Shown here: positions 27,496-37,290 of the stretch, piece after piece
Layout of the letters: every line of letters begins with the position of its first letter
Numbering within the stretch: the first letter of the stretch is position 1
Assembly: GCA_025041175.1 (NCBI GenBank)
Contig: JAKCFJ010000004.1
Coordinates: 744,001-808,000 of the forward strand
Source: Halobacteriales archaeon YIM A00010
GTDB lineage: Archaea > Halobacteriota > Halobacteria > Halobacteriales > Haloarculaceae
Direction of reading: 5' to 3'
DNA length: 64,000 nt
The notes under the pieces: generated by a model
Databases searched by the model: none
Told to the model about the DNA's origin: nothing
The model's input: only the letters and a program-made list of their open reading frames with translations
Position numbers and translations under genes: made by a program

Positions 27496-28433
27496 AGTGC
27501 CTCACGTTGTGTTTTGGATTCCTGCAGTCGTTCGTACTCCCGCCCGATGAGGTACGTTGCGAGGATGGTAAACGAGATCATGAATCCGGGCGGCATCGAC
27601 CACCACCAGGCTTCGACCAGGAAGCCAGAATTGTACGCATTCCTGATCATGACGCCCCAGGAAGGAATGAAGGGATCGAGGAACCCGAGGAATGCGAGGC
27701 CCGCCGCGAGGAGAATGGAGATACCGATTCCCAGTGCCAGGAACAGGATGATCATCCCAATCATATTCGGAAGGATGTGGTACACCATGATGTAGAGATC
27801 CCCGGCGCCGCTGGCCTTCGCGGACCGGACGTAACTCTGCTCTTTCAGTTGTAACACTTGTGAGCGAAAGATACGGGAGTTGCCCCGCCACAGTAACAAA
27901 CCGATCAGAAGAATGGTCGACCAGAACCCGATACCGAAAAAGCCCAGCAGCACGACCGCGAACGGAATGAACGGGATACCGTAGAGGACATCCACAGCCC
28001 GCATCAGCAGTTCGTCTACCCATCCGCCATAGTATCCCGCGGTCACACCCACCGTTAACCCGATCGACATGATGATGATGCCGCCCAGGAATCCGGTGAG
28101 TATCGTGGGCTGGGCGCCGTAGATGACTCTCGAGAGAACGTCCTGTCCACCCTCGTTGGTCCCGAGCAGGTGATCCGCCGACGGGGATGACGTGCGGAGC
28201 AGATCGCCATCCTCGGAGTAGAAGCGCTGGTCGTACTCGTAGGGCATTACCGCGTTTCCGAACACCGCCAGAAACGAGACGAGGATCAGAAACAACAGCG
28301 ACAGTTCGATGATCCGATTCCCCCGGATCTCGCCAGCGAACTCGGCCAATCCCTCCAGCATCGGATTGTCCTTGATTCGCTTGCTGATCGAGGCCGTCAG
28401 CCCGTACAATGGATTCTCGGATGAACTAGCCAT
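27492..28433 (-). CDS. Dipeptide-family ABC permease (DppC type), importer 1
   Basis: 313 residues. After a cytoplasmic N-terminus there is a first membrane segment (LSLLFLILVSFLAVFG), the family motif GTNEGGQDVLSRVIYGA, further membrane segments and the LKEQSYVRSAKASGAGD coupling loop. It clearly aligns with the DppC-type permease at 41766-42689 (TILTGFLGG, GIPFIP versus GIPLIP, FIPSWG). The start is 40 bases after the binding-protein stop. Confidence 0.88.
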   Translation of the reverse strand: MASSSENPLYGLTASISKRIKDNPMLEGLAEFAGEIRGNRIIELSLLFLILVSFLAVFGNAVMPYEYDQRFYSEDGDLLRTSSPSADHLLGTNEGGQDVLSRVIYGAQPTILTGFLGGIIIMSIGLTVGVTAGYYGGWVDELLMRAVDVLYGIPFIPFAVVLLGFFGIGFWSTILLIGLLLWRGNSRIFRSQVLQLKEQSYVRSAKASGAGDLYIMVYHILPNMIGMIILFLALGIGISILLAAGLAFLGFLDPFIPSWGVMIRNAYNSGFLVEAWWWSMPPGFMISFTILATYLIGREYERLQESKTQREAL

Positions 28434-28475
28434 GGTGGAGTGACTGAGATTGGTGTGAGACGGTCATCGGTTGTG

Positions 28476-30278
28476 CTAGTACCCCTCGGGGATGTTCTCG
28501 ACACAGGGCCACTCGTCGGGGTGGTCCATCGGCGACTCGCCTTGGGGCCACTTAGGTGTCAGGTCCTTGTCTTCCGGATATCGCAACCGGCCGTCGCTGT
28601 CCCACGTGTACCCCGCATCCGACAGTGTCTCTCGAGCAACTTCTTCGTTCCCGGTCGGGGAGGGCGCGATCTTCGTGAGCCCTTCGTGGTCGTCCGGATA
28701 GAACGGATGGCTGGGAGCGACGAAATTCGAATGGAGCATGGGGGTCGAGTTACCACGCACCGCGACCGCGTTCGCCTCCCGCCGATCGATCGCTTGAGAG
28801 GCGGCGAGGCGGAACTCCCGGAACTGGAACGGAGGGTAGCTCATCTGCGGGGCGATTGAACCGATCGTGTACGCTTCGACCTGGTCGACGGACCGATTGT
28901 CCTGTTGTTCGATCTCCTCCGCCATTGTTCCATTCGCGTTGAGGAATATCGAGAGATTTTCCTCCTGGAACGCCCGGTAAGCCGCCTGCGTGCTCGTGAA
29001 GGCGCGAAGGTTCAGGTCCTGATTCGGCGTGTTGTAGTGGTCCTCGTTGGGGGTTAGCTGGAGGATCGTGTTCGGCTCGAAGTTGGTGGGAATGTACGGT
29101 CCTGAGCCGACGATTTCGTCTAGGGGAAGGTCCATGTTCGGGAGGTTTTCCGGTTCTCCCATCCTCTCCTGCCAATGAGCCTTCGGTAGAATGCCGTACG
29201 CTGTCAGTCCTCCCCCTCGGAGGAAGGTGGGGTTCGAGACGTCGAATGAGAACCGGACGGTCCTTTCATCGACTGCTTCGACCGTCCCTTGCATCTCGTT
29301 CGACGCCCCGAATCCGTCGTAGTCGGTATTGTAGAGATCGTACGTGTATACCACATCCTCGGCAGTCACCGGCTCCCCGTTGGTGAACGCGTGGTCCTTA
29401 AGGGTCATCGTGACTTCTTTAAATTCGTTGGTGACCTCGTAGTTCTCGGCGAGCTCGGTCACCAAGTTGTAATTCTGGTCCCACTTCATCAACGGCGAAT
29501 AGACGAGGTTTGCCCAGTAGCCGTGATATGCGATGGTCGTCAACTGCGGGTGAACGGTGGTGTTCAATGCCGCTGTTGCGACGTCTAAGGAGGGTGTCTG
29601 ATCCGTCTTTGCCTCCATGTTGATCATGAAATTGTAGTTGTACCCGCCCGGCCCCATTTCGCCGAGTAACTCGTCGTCGTCGACGACCTGGTTCGTGTTG
29701 ATCGCGGAGTACCCGACGAGCGGGAACGTGGTGATCTCGGGGATGTCGTTGGAGAAGGTTTCCATCGCCTGCTGGATGAGGTCCGCACGCTCGTCTTCGT
29801 TCGCGGAGAAGTACTGCTCCTCGGCGAGGCTCGAGAACTCGCAGCTGTGGTAATGCGGCTTGTTGAACCCATCCCTGTTCCCCGCATACCGGATATGGTA
29901 GAGCTCCATGAAGAAGTTCGGATCCAACCCTGACGGGTTGGGGGCGAACCCGCTTGCGTACAGGTGTGCAGTCCGCTCGTCGTGTATCTGCTCCTGCCAG
30001 AGCGTCGTCGACTCCTTCGCCGTCGGAGAAACCTTGAGTCCGAGGCGTTCCGACATGTTCTTGGACGCCGTGTTCGCCACCGACTGCTCCACCGACGACC
30101 AGTTCCCGAGACCAGTCGTGAACATATAAAGGAGCTCTGCGACCCGTTCACCATGATCTCCGTCCGAACCGTCACCGTTCATGGCACAACCTGCGATCGA
30201 CGCTGCCCCAGCACTCGCAATGGCGGCTAGGTACGTTCGTCTATCGACGCTATTCTCCCTGTCGGTATCTTGTACCAT
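28476..30278 (-). CDS. Dipeptide-family solute-binding lipoprotein, importer 1
   Basis: 600 residues from ATG 30278 (an in-frame TTG at 30293 is less likely). DRRTYLAAIASAGAASIAGC is a Tat signal with lipobox, so export is Tat-dependent with lipid anchoring. The mature protein is the large two-lobed binding protein of the DppA/OppA family: FTNGEPVTAEDVVYTYDL and IVGSGPYIPTNFEPN are characteristic. A TATA-like TTTATTTAA lies about 25-35 bases upstream, and the transcript is probably near leaderless. It aligns end to end with the binding protein at 39018-40820. Confidence 0.88.
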   Translation of the reverse strand: MVQDTDRENSVDRRTYLAAIASAGAASIAGCAMNGDGSDGDHGERVAELLYMFTTGLGNWSSVEQSVANTASKNMSERLGLKVSPTAKESTTLWQEQIHDERTAHLYASGFAPNPSGLDPNFFMELYHIRYAGNRDGFNKPHYHSCEFSSLAEEQYFSANEDERADLIQQAMETFSNDIPEITTFPLVGYSAINTNQVVDDDELLGEMGPGGYNYNFMINMEAKTDQTPSLDVATAALNTTVHPQLTTIAYHGYWANLVYSPLMKWDQNYNLVTELAENYEVTNEFKEVTMTLKDHAFTNGEPVTAEDVVYTYDLYNTDYDGFGASNEMQGTVEAVDERTVRFSFDVSNPTFLRGGGLTAYGILPKAHWQERMGEPENLPNMDLPLDEIVGSGPYIPTNFEPNTILQLTPNEDHYNTPNQDLNLRAFTSTQAAYRAFQEENLSIFLNANGTMAEEIEQQDNRSVDQVEAYTIGSIAPQMSYPPFQFREFRLAASQAIDRREANAVAVRGNSTPMLHSNFVAPSHPFYPDDHEGLTKIAPSPTGNEEVARETLSDAGYTWDSDGRLRYPEDKDLTPKWPQGESPMDHPDEWPCVENIPEGY

Positions 30279-30448
30279 ACCCTTTGAGAACAAGACTCAA
30301 TATTAAATAAAGCTTCCTATTGGTAATTGATATACATGGTAAATGTGAATACGTGTTCTTAGCCGGATCGAACACGACATGCAAGTTCCAAACTGGTCCT
30401 AACGAACCGGCGATGATTCGACAATGACGATCGAGGGTAATGGGACGA

Positions 30449-31126
30449 TCATGCGTCCGACTGCGAGTTGGTCGGCACGGATTCACTCGTGTCGTCCGTT
30501 ATTATCTTGACCTCTCGTTTCACGTGGCTGAAGTCACGCGGACCGATGGCCCGCACATCTACCGATCGCCCGGCGAAATACAGAGTCGTCGGGAGAATGG
30601 CGATATCGTATTCCTCTCTCAGCAGTTCGGCGCCGTCTTCCACACAGATCGACCCGAGTCCGATGGTCTCATCCACCGGCGGGAGCGTGTGGAGTCGACT
30701 CAGCGTGTCTGCCATTCGTTCACAGGACGAACTTCCGGGAGTCCAGACGAAGATCACTGACGCTCGATGCTCCACGAGGAATCCGCGCAGGTCCTCCTGG
30801 TGGAGGGGGACGAACTCTTCGGGAACGCCGGTCGTCCTCGGTGGCTCTGCGAGTCGATCGAGCGCCGTCGCAGCGACGACTATCTCGTGGTCGGCCATCC
30901 CGTCGGTGAACTCCGCTACTGCCAGCGCGGTTGCGACGAAGTCGTCCTCGAGTCGTTCGGGATCGACCAGGTCCGCTGTCAGCCACTCCGGTCTGTGCTG
31001 TGTGTTCTCGGGAGCCTGGAGCTCCGAACAGCGCGCTTCGAACTCCGCCGTGGGAAACACGTGCCCACCGTCCGACTCGACGATACCCGCGTCGATCATT
31101 CGTTGGAGAACCTCCTCGGTTTTCAT
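30449..31126 (-). CDS. Thioredoxin-fold protein 1, with Ser-x-x-Cys active site
   Basis: 225 residues from ATG 31126; upstream in-frame sequence is non-conserved. An N-terminal helical part of about 110 residues begins MKTEEVLQRMIDAGIVE, then a thioredoxin-like part has the strand VIFVWTP, the motif GSSSCERM (Ser132-x-x-Cys135) and a cis-proline ILPTTLYF. Its paralogue at 40963-41637 has CEPC at that place, so here the first cysteine is serine: this copy cannot form the usual disulfide. No signal peptide is seen. It is next to, and upstream of, importer 1 as the paralogue is inside importer 2. The function is not known to me. Confidence 0.65.
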   Translation of the reverse strand: MKTEEVLQRMIDAGIVESDGGHVFPTAEFEARCSELQAPENTQHRPEWLTADLVDPERLEDDFVATALAVAEFTDGMADHEIVVAATALDRLAEPPRTTGVPEEFVPLHQEDLRGFLVEHRASVIFVWTPGSSSCERMADTLSRLHTLPPVDETIGLGSICVEDGAELLREEYDIAILPTTLYFAGRSVDVRAIGPRDFSHVKREVKIITDDTSESVPTNSQSDA

Positions 31127-31407
31127 GGAATATTGTACTATCGTATCACTACATAATGCTAGGGCATAACGGATCCGTAGCACTGACCGAACCCAGTTTG
31201 AGCGCGACCTGCCGTCTGAGCGGAGCACGAAACACGTCGGCGCCTCACGAGTCCGATTGCACCGCTGTTTGGTCGACGGCGGTTCGTTTCCTCCTGCGTG
31301 GGCGTTTCGCCCCACTGCAAAACAGGAAGAGAACAGCTCTCTCTGGTTTTCCGATCCTTCACCGGAAGCGACGATGTACTAAACAATAGTAGTCGCGAAA
31401 GATTAAT

Positions 31408-31435
31408 CATACCTCCACGAAACATGTGAGGTATG
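31408..31435. promoter_or_regulatory. Inverted repeat spanning the SDR start codon
   Basis: CATACCTC and GAGGTATG are perfect 8-base inverted arms around a 12-base loop; the last three bases are the ATG at 31433. Inner CAC/GTG could extend the stem past a bulge. A TATA-like ATTAATCA lies at 31402-31409, so the dyad overlaps the transcription start; it may be an operator or, in RNA, a start-masking hairpin. Confidence 0.4.
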
Positions 31436-32188
31436 TTCGATTTAGATGGAGAGACCGCTATCGTCACTGGAGCGGCCCAGGGGTTCGGACGCGCCATCGC
31501 AGAGCGTCTCGGAGAGGCTGGCAGCAACATCGTGATCGCCGACATCCAGGTCGAGAAAGCCGAGAACACGGCCGAGGAACTCCGCGAGGAGGACGTCGCG
31601 GTCGAAGTTGTCGACTGCGACGTGACCGATCTGGCGTCCGCTCAAGCCCTGATCGACGCGACGGTCGAGCGATTTGGGGGCGTCGAGATTCTCGTCAACA
31701 ACGCCGGTGGAGCCACGTCCGATCGTTTCACCGACCTCGATTTCGACGCGTGGTTCGACGGCCTCGCACTCAATCTCTCGGGACCATTCAACTGTTCGAA
31801 GGCAGTGGCACCGGAGATGCGCCAGCACGGCGACGGCCGGATCGTCAACATCTCCTCGATGGCGGGCCGGAACGTCACTGTCCACGGGGACGCCAGCTAT
31901 ACTGCCGCGAAGTGGGGGCTGATCGGTCTCTCGAAGCACACTGCCCGTGACCTCGGTCCCGACGTCAGGGTGAACGCGCTCTGTCCCGGCGGCGGTCCGA
32001 ACGGGCCGCTGGGCCGTGGTGTCAAGGGAGAGGACGTTGCCAACGGTGTCTTGTTTCTCGTGTCCGACCTCGCTGACTACGTCAACGCGACGGTGCTCGA
32101 AGTCGACGGCGGTGGCCACGTGAACGCGCGACCGGACTACCTCGACAAACCACCCGAGGAGTGGCCCGACTTCTTGCAGGACCAGTAG
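31433..32188 (+). CDS. Short-chain dehydrogenase/reductase (classical SDR)
   Basis: 251 residues. The cofactor motif TGAAQGFG (12-19), Asp in the second strand (IADIQ, favouring NAD), NNAG, and the Ser and Tyr-x-x-x-Lys pair in NISSMAG and YTAAKWG are all present. It interconverts an alcohol and ketone. It lies 100 bases before a zinc alcohol dehydrogenase on the same strand, and the two may oxidise alcohols imported by the adjacent transporter. The C-terminal HVNARPDYLDKPPEEWPDF extension is longer than usual. Confidence 0.85.
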   Translation: MFDLDGETAIVTGAAQGFGRAIAERLGEAGSNIVIADIQVEKAENTAEELREEDVAVEVVDCDVTDLASAQALIDATVERFGGVEILVNNAGGATSDRFTDLDFDAWFDGLALNLSGPFNCSKAVAPEMRQHGDGRIVNISSMAGRNVTVHGDASYTAAKWGLIGLSKHTARDLGPDVRVNALCPGGGPNGPLGRGVKGEDVANGVLFLVSDLADYVNATVLEVDGGGHVNARPDYLDKPPEEWPDFLQDQ

Positions 32189-32289
32189 TACGTTCGGCCG
32201 AAGCGGGAACAACTTGGGCTACGACCTTCTTGTCGGATCTAATTACAATAATCAGTACATTTAATAAGTGGCAGGGAGAGGTGCCGAGC

Positions 32290-33321
32290 ATGAAAGCCGC
32301 GCAGTTTTACGGCGTAGAGGACATGATAGTCGAAGACGTCGACGAGCCGTCGCCCGACAGCGGTGAGATACTCGTCGATGTCGCAGCCTGTGGGATCTGT
32401 GGTTCGGATCTCCATTTCTACGAGCACGGAGTCCACGAGAACGCGGAGTATCCCGTGACGCTCGGCCACGAGGTCGGTGGTACCGTCGTCGAAACTGGTT
32501 CAGATATCGACATCGAGGTCGGGACCGACGTCGTCCTCAGCCCGCACACCCCGTGTATGGAGTGTTGGTGCTGTGAGGAAGGCCTGTACAACCTGTGTCG
32601 CAACCTGAACGCGACATCGGCCCGTCCAGGTGGGTACGCGGAGAAGGTGGTAGAGCGCGCGGCGAACGCGATTCCCCTCCCCGACGGCGTCTCGCCCGAA
32701 GACGCGGCGATCGCCCAACCGGTTGCCGTCGGTCTCCACGCGGTCCGCCAGTCACCGCTGGGCATCGGTGATAGCGCGGCGGTCATCGGGGCCGGTCCGA
32801 TCGGACTCGGTGCGGTCCGCTTCGCGAAGTCGGCGGGTGCCGGGCCGGTCTACGTCTCCGAGCCACAAGCGTCTCGCCGGTCGGTCGCAGCGGACTTCGG
32901 GGCGGACATCGTCATCGATCCGAGCGAGGAAGACCCGGTCGAGCGGATTCACGACGAGACCGGAACTGGCGTCGACGTCGCTTTCGAGGCGGTCGGTCAC
33001 GAGACGACGTTCAACCAGGCAATCGAGACGACGAAGGCCAACGGCCACACCATGGTGATCGGGGTGTTCGGTGGAGCGGCGGACATATCGCCCCAGAGCC
33101 TCGTCCGTCACCAGCGGTCGGTGTCGGGGTCGACGTCACACCAACTCGGACCGGAGGTTACCAAGGAGTACAATGTGGTGTTTCGACAACTCGAGAGCGG
33201 CGAACTCGACACCGACCAGTATGTGACCTCGCGGATCAGCCTCGACGACGTCGTCGAGAAAGGATTCGAAACGCTCCTCGACGAAGACAGCGAAGAACGC
33301 AAGATCCTCGTCTGCCCGTAA
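32290..33321 (+). CDS. Zinc-dependent alcohol dehydrogenase 1 (MDR family)
   Basis: 343 residues from ATG 32290, with a TATA-like TTTAATAA at about 32259-32266. The catalytic zinc site is seen in CGICGSD (Cys34, Cys37) and GHE (His60, Glu61), the structural zinc cysteines in CMECWCCEEGLYNLC, and the Rossmann motif in VIGAGPIGLGAV. It resembles threonine or polyol dehydrogenases. It ends GFETLLDEDSEERKILVCP, a useful reference for the interrupted C-terminus of paralogue 2 at 37625-38707. Confidence 0.87.
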   Translation: MKAAQFYGVEDMIVEDVDEPSPDSGEILVDVAACGICGSDLHFYEHGVHENAEYPVTLGHEVGGTVVETGSDIDIEVGTDVVLSPHTPCMECWCCEEGLYNLCRNLNATSARPGGYAEKVVERAANAIPLPDGVSPEDAAIAQPVAVGLHAVRQSPLGIGDSAAVIGAGPIGLGAVRFAKSAGAGPVYVSEPQASRRSVAADFGADIVIDPSEEDPVERIHDETGTGVDVAFEAVGHETTFNQAIETTKANGHTMVIGVFGGAADISPQSLVRHQRSVSGSTSHQLGPEVTKEYNVVFRQLESGELDTDQYVTSRISLDDVVEKGFETLLDEDSEERKILVCP

Positions 33322-33416
33322 CGACCGTCGGATCTACGCGCCACGTTTTGCGCATCCGGACGGAACAGCCGACTTGCGGGATTCTTTCTGTCGACGGAAC
33401 ATGCCCTGGCGTTACA

Positions 33417-34943
33417 CTAGGCGTCCTTGACTAGATCGGCGCCCTTCTCGGCGATCGCGATGGTGGGGCCGTTCGTATTCCCGCTAGTGACTTTCGGCAT
33501 GATCGATGCGTCGATAACGCGCAATCCTTCGATGCCGTGAACGCGGAGGTTGTCGTCGACGACCGCCATCTCGTCGTCGCCCATTTTGCACGTTCCCACT
33601 GGGTGATAGCCCGATACCGCCGTCTCCCTGACGAACTCCGTGATCTCCTCGTCGGTCTGGACGTCGGATCCCGGCCACTCTTCGGTCGTTCTGTACTCCG
33701 AGAGCACGTCTGTCTGTCCGATTTCGCGGGCGGCTCGCACGCCAGCGACGGCGTCAGAGACGTCCTTCTCGGTGGTGAGATACGCCGGATCACAGAGCGG
33801 TGCGTCGTACGGATCCGTGGACTGGAGCGTGAGCCGTCCGGTGCTCGTTGGCCGAAGTGGGAGGACGGTGATCATGTACCCGTCCGTGGGTCGGTCGGGA
33901 CCAAGACCCGCGGTGATGCCGTACTGGATGTCGGGGGCCGGACGGTCGGGGGCAGAGCGCTCGAACCCGCCAACCAGCACCTGGTCGTACCGGTCCGCTT
34001 GGACCGCGTCGTCTTCGGGCGCGATCGGTTTCGAACTCTCGTAGGCGATCGACCACCGGAGGTGGTCGTGGAGGTTCCGACCGACGCCAGGGAGATCGAG
34101 CCTGACTTCGATTCCGTGTTCCTCGAGGTGGTCCGCAGGACCGATCCCCGAGAGCATGAGCAGTTGGGGCGACTGAATCGCCCCAGCAGAGAGAACGATC
34201 TCCCCGCAGTCGTCTACCTCGACCGTCCGCTGCTTGCCGTCCCGTTCGTAGACGACCCCCGTCGCCCGGTCGCCGTCGAACGTGAGTCGCGTGGCGTGGG
34301 CTCCCGTCTCGACAGTGAGGTTGGATCGGTCCAGCACTGGCAGGACGTAGGCCGCTGCCGCGCTGTGGCGCTCGCCGTCTTTGACCGTCCAGTGGTAGTA
34401 GCCCACCCCTCCTTGGCGTTCGCCGTTGAAATCCGGGTTCCGCTCCAACCCGGCTTCCACCGCGGCGTCGACGAGACGCTCCGAAAACTCGTTTGGTTCG
34501 CCGCGGCTCGAGATACTCAGCGGCCCGCCAGTGCCGTGGTACTCTTCATCACCCTCTGCGTTCATCTCCTCCATCCGCTTGTAATACGGCAGGATGTCGT
34601 CGTAGCCCCATCCCTCGTTGCCCTGGTCTGCCCAGTTGTCGTAGTCGTAGGAGTTGCCCCGTACGTACGCCATCCCGTTGATGACGCTGGACCCACCGAG
34701 CGCCTTCCCACGGGGCCAGTCGATCTGCCTGCCGTGCATTTCGTCCTGTGGCTCCGTCGAGAACCCCCAATCGATGTCGGAACCCAGTAGTTCCATCACG
34801 CGCTCGGTGTCCTGGACCGCATCGCGGTCCTCTTCCGGTTTGCCAGCCTCGAGCAACAACACGTCGGTCGACTCGTCTTCCGTCAGTCGATGTGCGAGCA
34901 CGCAACCAGCGCTACCGCCACCGACGACGATGTAATCGTACAT
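33417..34943 (-). CDS. GMC-family FAD oxidoreductase 1
   Basis: 508 residues, full length. FAD-binding [20 protein letters not shown] is at the N-terminus, [14 protein letters not shown] is the first GMC signature, [13 protein letters not shown] the second, and the catalytic histidine lies in [10 protein letters not shown] near the C-terminus. GMC enzymes oxidise alcohols, with choline dehydrogenase and aryl-alcohol oxidase as well-known members. Because the cluster contains LigM homologues and aldehyde dehydrogenases, an aryl or methoxy alcohol is possible, but choline-like alcohols are equally so. A paralogue sits at 52713-54233. Confidence 0.88.
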   Translation of the reverse strand: MYDYIVVGGGSAGCVLAHRLTEDESTDVLLLEAGKPEEDRDAVQDTERVMELLGSDIDWGFSTEPQDEMHGRQIDWPRGKALGGSSVINGMAYVRGNSYDYDNWADQGNEGWGYDDILPYYKRMEEMNAEGDEEYHGTGGPLSISSRGEPNEFSERLVDAAVEAGLERNPDFNGERQGGVGYYHWTVKDGERHSAAAAYVLPVLDRSNLTVETGAHATRLTFDGDRATGVVYERDGKQRTVEVDDCGEIVLSAGAIQSPQLLMLSGIGPADHLEEHGIEVRLDLPGVGRNLHDHLRWSIAYESSKPIAPEDDAVQADRYDQVLVGGFERSAPDRPAPDIQYGITAGLGPDRPTDGYMITVLPLRPTSTGRLTLQSTDPYDAPLCDPAYLTTEKDVSDAVAGVRAAREIGQTDVLSEYRTTEEWPGSDVQTDEEITEFVRETAVSGYHPVGTCKMGDDEMAVVDDNLRVHGIEGLRVIDASIMPKVTSGNTNGPTIAIAEKGADLVKDA

Positions 34944-35240
34944 GTGTGACAGTGTCTCAATAGTCGGATCTGTAACTTATAATTTTGGGTGATTGTCATC
35001 CAAGAGACGTCGCGGTGGTTCCAACGATCCAGCGTCGTCCTCCCGTCGTTCCGGCTCCGCTTCCGACTCTGACAGCGCCCGGCCGATCGCACGTACTGCC
35101 TGACTACGGCGGATCAACCGGCACACGGCGTCGATCATTCAGTACGAGGTCCGGTTCCTGCTGGTTCGCTGCTATCTCGGAAATGGGGGTGCATCACCGT
35201 CATCTTTATCGGCTATCCACGCCGACATTTATTGGAACTC

Positions 35241-36146
35241 ATGATGTACGACGTCATCATTATTGGGACCGGACCTGCGGGACTGACCACTGGCCAGTAC
35301 ACGTCCAGGCGTGGTTTCGAGACGCTCTTGCTCGAGAAAGAGAGCATCGGTGGCGAACTGGTCAACAGACACGAAATCGAAACGTATCCCGGCTTTCCCG
35401 ATGGCATTACAGGCACGGAGTTACGGTCGAAACTCGTCGCCGAACTGGAGAAACACGAGACTACCGTCGAACTCGGCGAGGTCGAGGCGATCCGGTCTGG
35501 TGAGCCACACGTCGTCCGGACCACCGGGACGGAGTACCGTGGAAAAACGGTGATTCTCGCAACGGGTGGTCGACATAGCCACCTCGATGTCCCCGGTGCC
35601 GATCAGTACGAGGGTCGGGGTGTCTTCCACTGTGCTCAGTGCGACGGGCCGCTCTACGGAGATGAAGAGATTGCTGTCGTCGGCGGGAGCGATCACGCGC
35701 TGACCGATGCGCTCTTCTTGACAAAGTTCGCATCCGCTGTGACGGTCATCACCCGCGAAGCACGACTCTCCGCGGGGGAGTACTTCCGGGATGAGGTCGA
35801 GGCGGATCCGGATGTCGACGTACTGCGTAACACCGAAGTAACAGCGATCGACGGGGACGACGGGGTCGTCGACGCTCTCGAACTGACCGACACGGAGAGC
35901 GGCGGCGAACGGACGCTATCGGTGGGAGGCCTCTACGTCTGCATCGGTCTCGATCCCAACACGGCGTTCCTCGATAGCGTTCCCCTGACTGACGACGGAC
36001 ACGTCGTCGTCGGTTCGAACCTGATGACGGAGGTCGAAGGGGTCTTCGCTGTCGGCGACGTGCGCCAGGACGCTGGCCGGGAGGTCGCCGCCTCGGTCGG
36101 TGATGGTGCCGTCGCAGCACGCGCCGCGGCAAAGTACATCGAGTAG
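35241..36146 (+). CDS. Thioredoxin-reductase-like FAD protein with CxxC
   Basis: 301 residues. FAD-binding IIIGTGPAGLTTGQYTSRRG at the N-terminus, the redox pair in HCAQCDG (Cys131 and Cys134), NAD(P)-binding VVGGSDHALTDALFL and the C-terminal FAVGDVRQDAGREVAASVGDGAVAA. The usual CATC is CAQC here. It may reduce the thioredoxin-fold proteins encoded beside the two peptide-type importers, or cellular thioredoxin; this is inference. ATG 35241 or 35244 is preferred over an in-frame TTG at 35232. Confidence 0.85.
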   Translation: MMYDVIIIGTGPAGLTTGQYTSRRGFETLLLEKESIGGELVNRHEIETYPGFPDGITGTELRSKLVAELEKHETTVELGEVEAIRSGEPHVVRTTGTEYRGKTVILATGGRHSHLDVPGADQYEGRGVFHCAQCDGPLYGDEEIAVVGGSDHALTDALFLTKFASAVTVITREARLSAGEYFRDEVEADPDVDVLRNTEVTAIDGDDGVVDALELTDTESGGERTLSVGGLYVCIGLDPNTAFLDSVPLTDDGHVVVGSNLMTEVEGVFAVGDVRQDAGREVAASVGDGAVAARAAAKYIE

Positions 36147-36498
36147 CGACGAGGGACGCACACGCCAGTACTGTCGCGGGAGACGACAGAAACTCTCCCT
36201 CCGAAGCTGACTATCGCGGTCGGCCTTTCTTTCATCCACGTTCGATACTCGTTAGAACGTCTTCTTTTTCAATTCGACTGAGGGCGGTCGGTACTGTGGT
36301 GTGTTATCCGAGCACGTTGCATTTGCGAGTACCAAATGAATAACAGAAAAATTAATAAATACAAATATAAAAATAAATGATTCATAGAAAAATATATTGC
36401 TATTGAACTCCAGAAGGACGTGGTCGGGGCGTTTTACAGCTATAGGAGTGTAATTTCTTTCCAGCGAGCGGGTTTGTTTTGGGAGAGACAAAAACATC
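36147..36498. other. Intergenic region with AT-rich block
   Basis: About 350 bases between convergent ends of the reductase and the IclR gene. An AT-rich block at about 36340-36400 stands out from the GC-rich surroundings. No credible gene or RNA is seen. Confidence 0.4.
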
Positions 36499-37290
36499 CT
36501 ACAACGAGCTATCCTCGGTGTGGATGTTGATTTCGACGTTGTTGGCCGAGCGAATTACTGCTTCGACGAGTTCCTCTTCGACCTGTTCGTTCCGCCAGTT
36601 GTTGGCCGGTCCTGAAATGCTGATCGCACCGACGATGTCGTGATCTTCGTGAAGGATTGGCGCTCCGATGCCCCTGTTTCCGGGGACGACCTCCTCGTTG
36701 TTCACTGCATAGCGTTGGTTTCGGATTTCGTCGAGTTCGTCGTAGAGGATCTCTTTGTCCGTTACAGTGTGTGAAGTGTACGCAGGGAGCCCGACTCGTT
36801 CGATTATCTCTTCGACTGCCGACTCGGGCATGTAGGCGAGTATCGCCTTGCCAGCGGCCGTGCTGTGCAGGTGTGCCTGGGGTTTGTCCCGTTTCTCGGT
36901 GTGGATTTCTTTACCGATAGCGTCCTTTCCGAACGTTTCGTGGATAAGGAGTAGCTTGCCGTCGTACTCGGTAGAGAGGTGAGCGACTGCGTCGTACTCG
37001 TGGGCCAACTTGTGGATCTCGTGTTTTCCGGCTCTGTAAAGCGTCATCTGATTCCGGACGTGCTCGCCGTAGGGGATGAACTCCATCCCAAGCCTGTACG
37101 TATCACCGTGCTGTTGAACGAACCCGTTCAGTTTGAGCGTAGCGAGGTGCGTGTGAACGGAACCTGGGGAGAGATCGATGCTCTCTCCGAGTTCTGAGAT
37201 GCCAGCGGGGCCGTTCTCCGCGAGGTAGCGAAGGATCTGAAACGTCGTCTCAACGGATTTGATCCGTCGTTGGGTGTTTTCTGTTGGCAT
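36499..37290 (-). CDS. IclR-family transcriptional regulator 1
   Basis: 263 residues. An N-terminal winged helix-turn-helix (about 8-70: TFQILRYLAENGPAGISELGESI, SPGSVHTHLATLKLNGFV) is followed by the IclR effector domain, with LHSTAAGKAILAY and GNRGIGAPIL typical of the ligand pocket. IclR proteins respond to small organic acids and often control aromatic or sugar-acid catabolic genes. It is the only intact regulator in the window, so it is the first candidate for the palindromes at 2.5, 2.8 and 49.3 kb. Confidence 0.9.
   Translation of the reverse strand: MPTENTQRRIKSVETTFQILRYLAENGPAGISELGESIDLSPGSVHTHLATLKLNGFVQQHGDTYRLGMEFIPYGEHVRNQMTLYRAGKHEIHKLAHEYDAVAHLSTEYDGKLLLIHETFGKDAIGKEIHTEKRDKPQAHLHSTAAGKAILAYMPESAVEEIIERVGLPAYTSHTVTDKEILYDELDEIRNQRYAVNNEEVVPGNRGIGAPILHEDHDIVGAISISGPANNWRNEQVEEELVEAVIRSANNVEINIHTEDSSL

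Noticed and set aside
33537-34790. 417-codon plus-strand frame opposite GMC oxidoreductase 1
   Set aside because: It is antisense to a strongly conserved gene and has no recognisable domain; long antisense frames are common in GC-rich haloarchaeal DNA.
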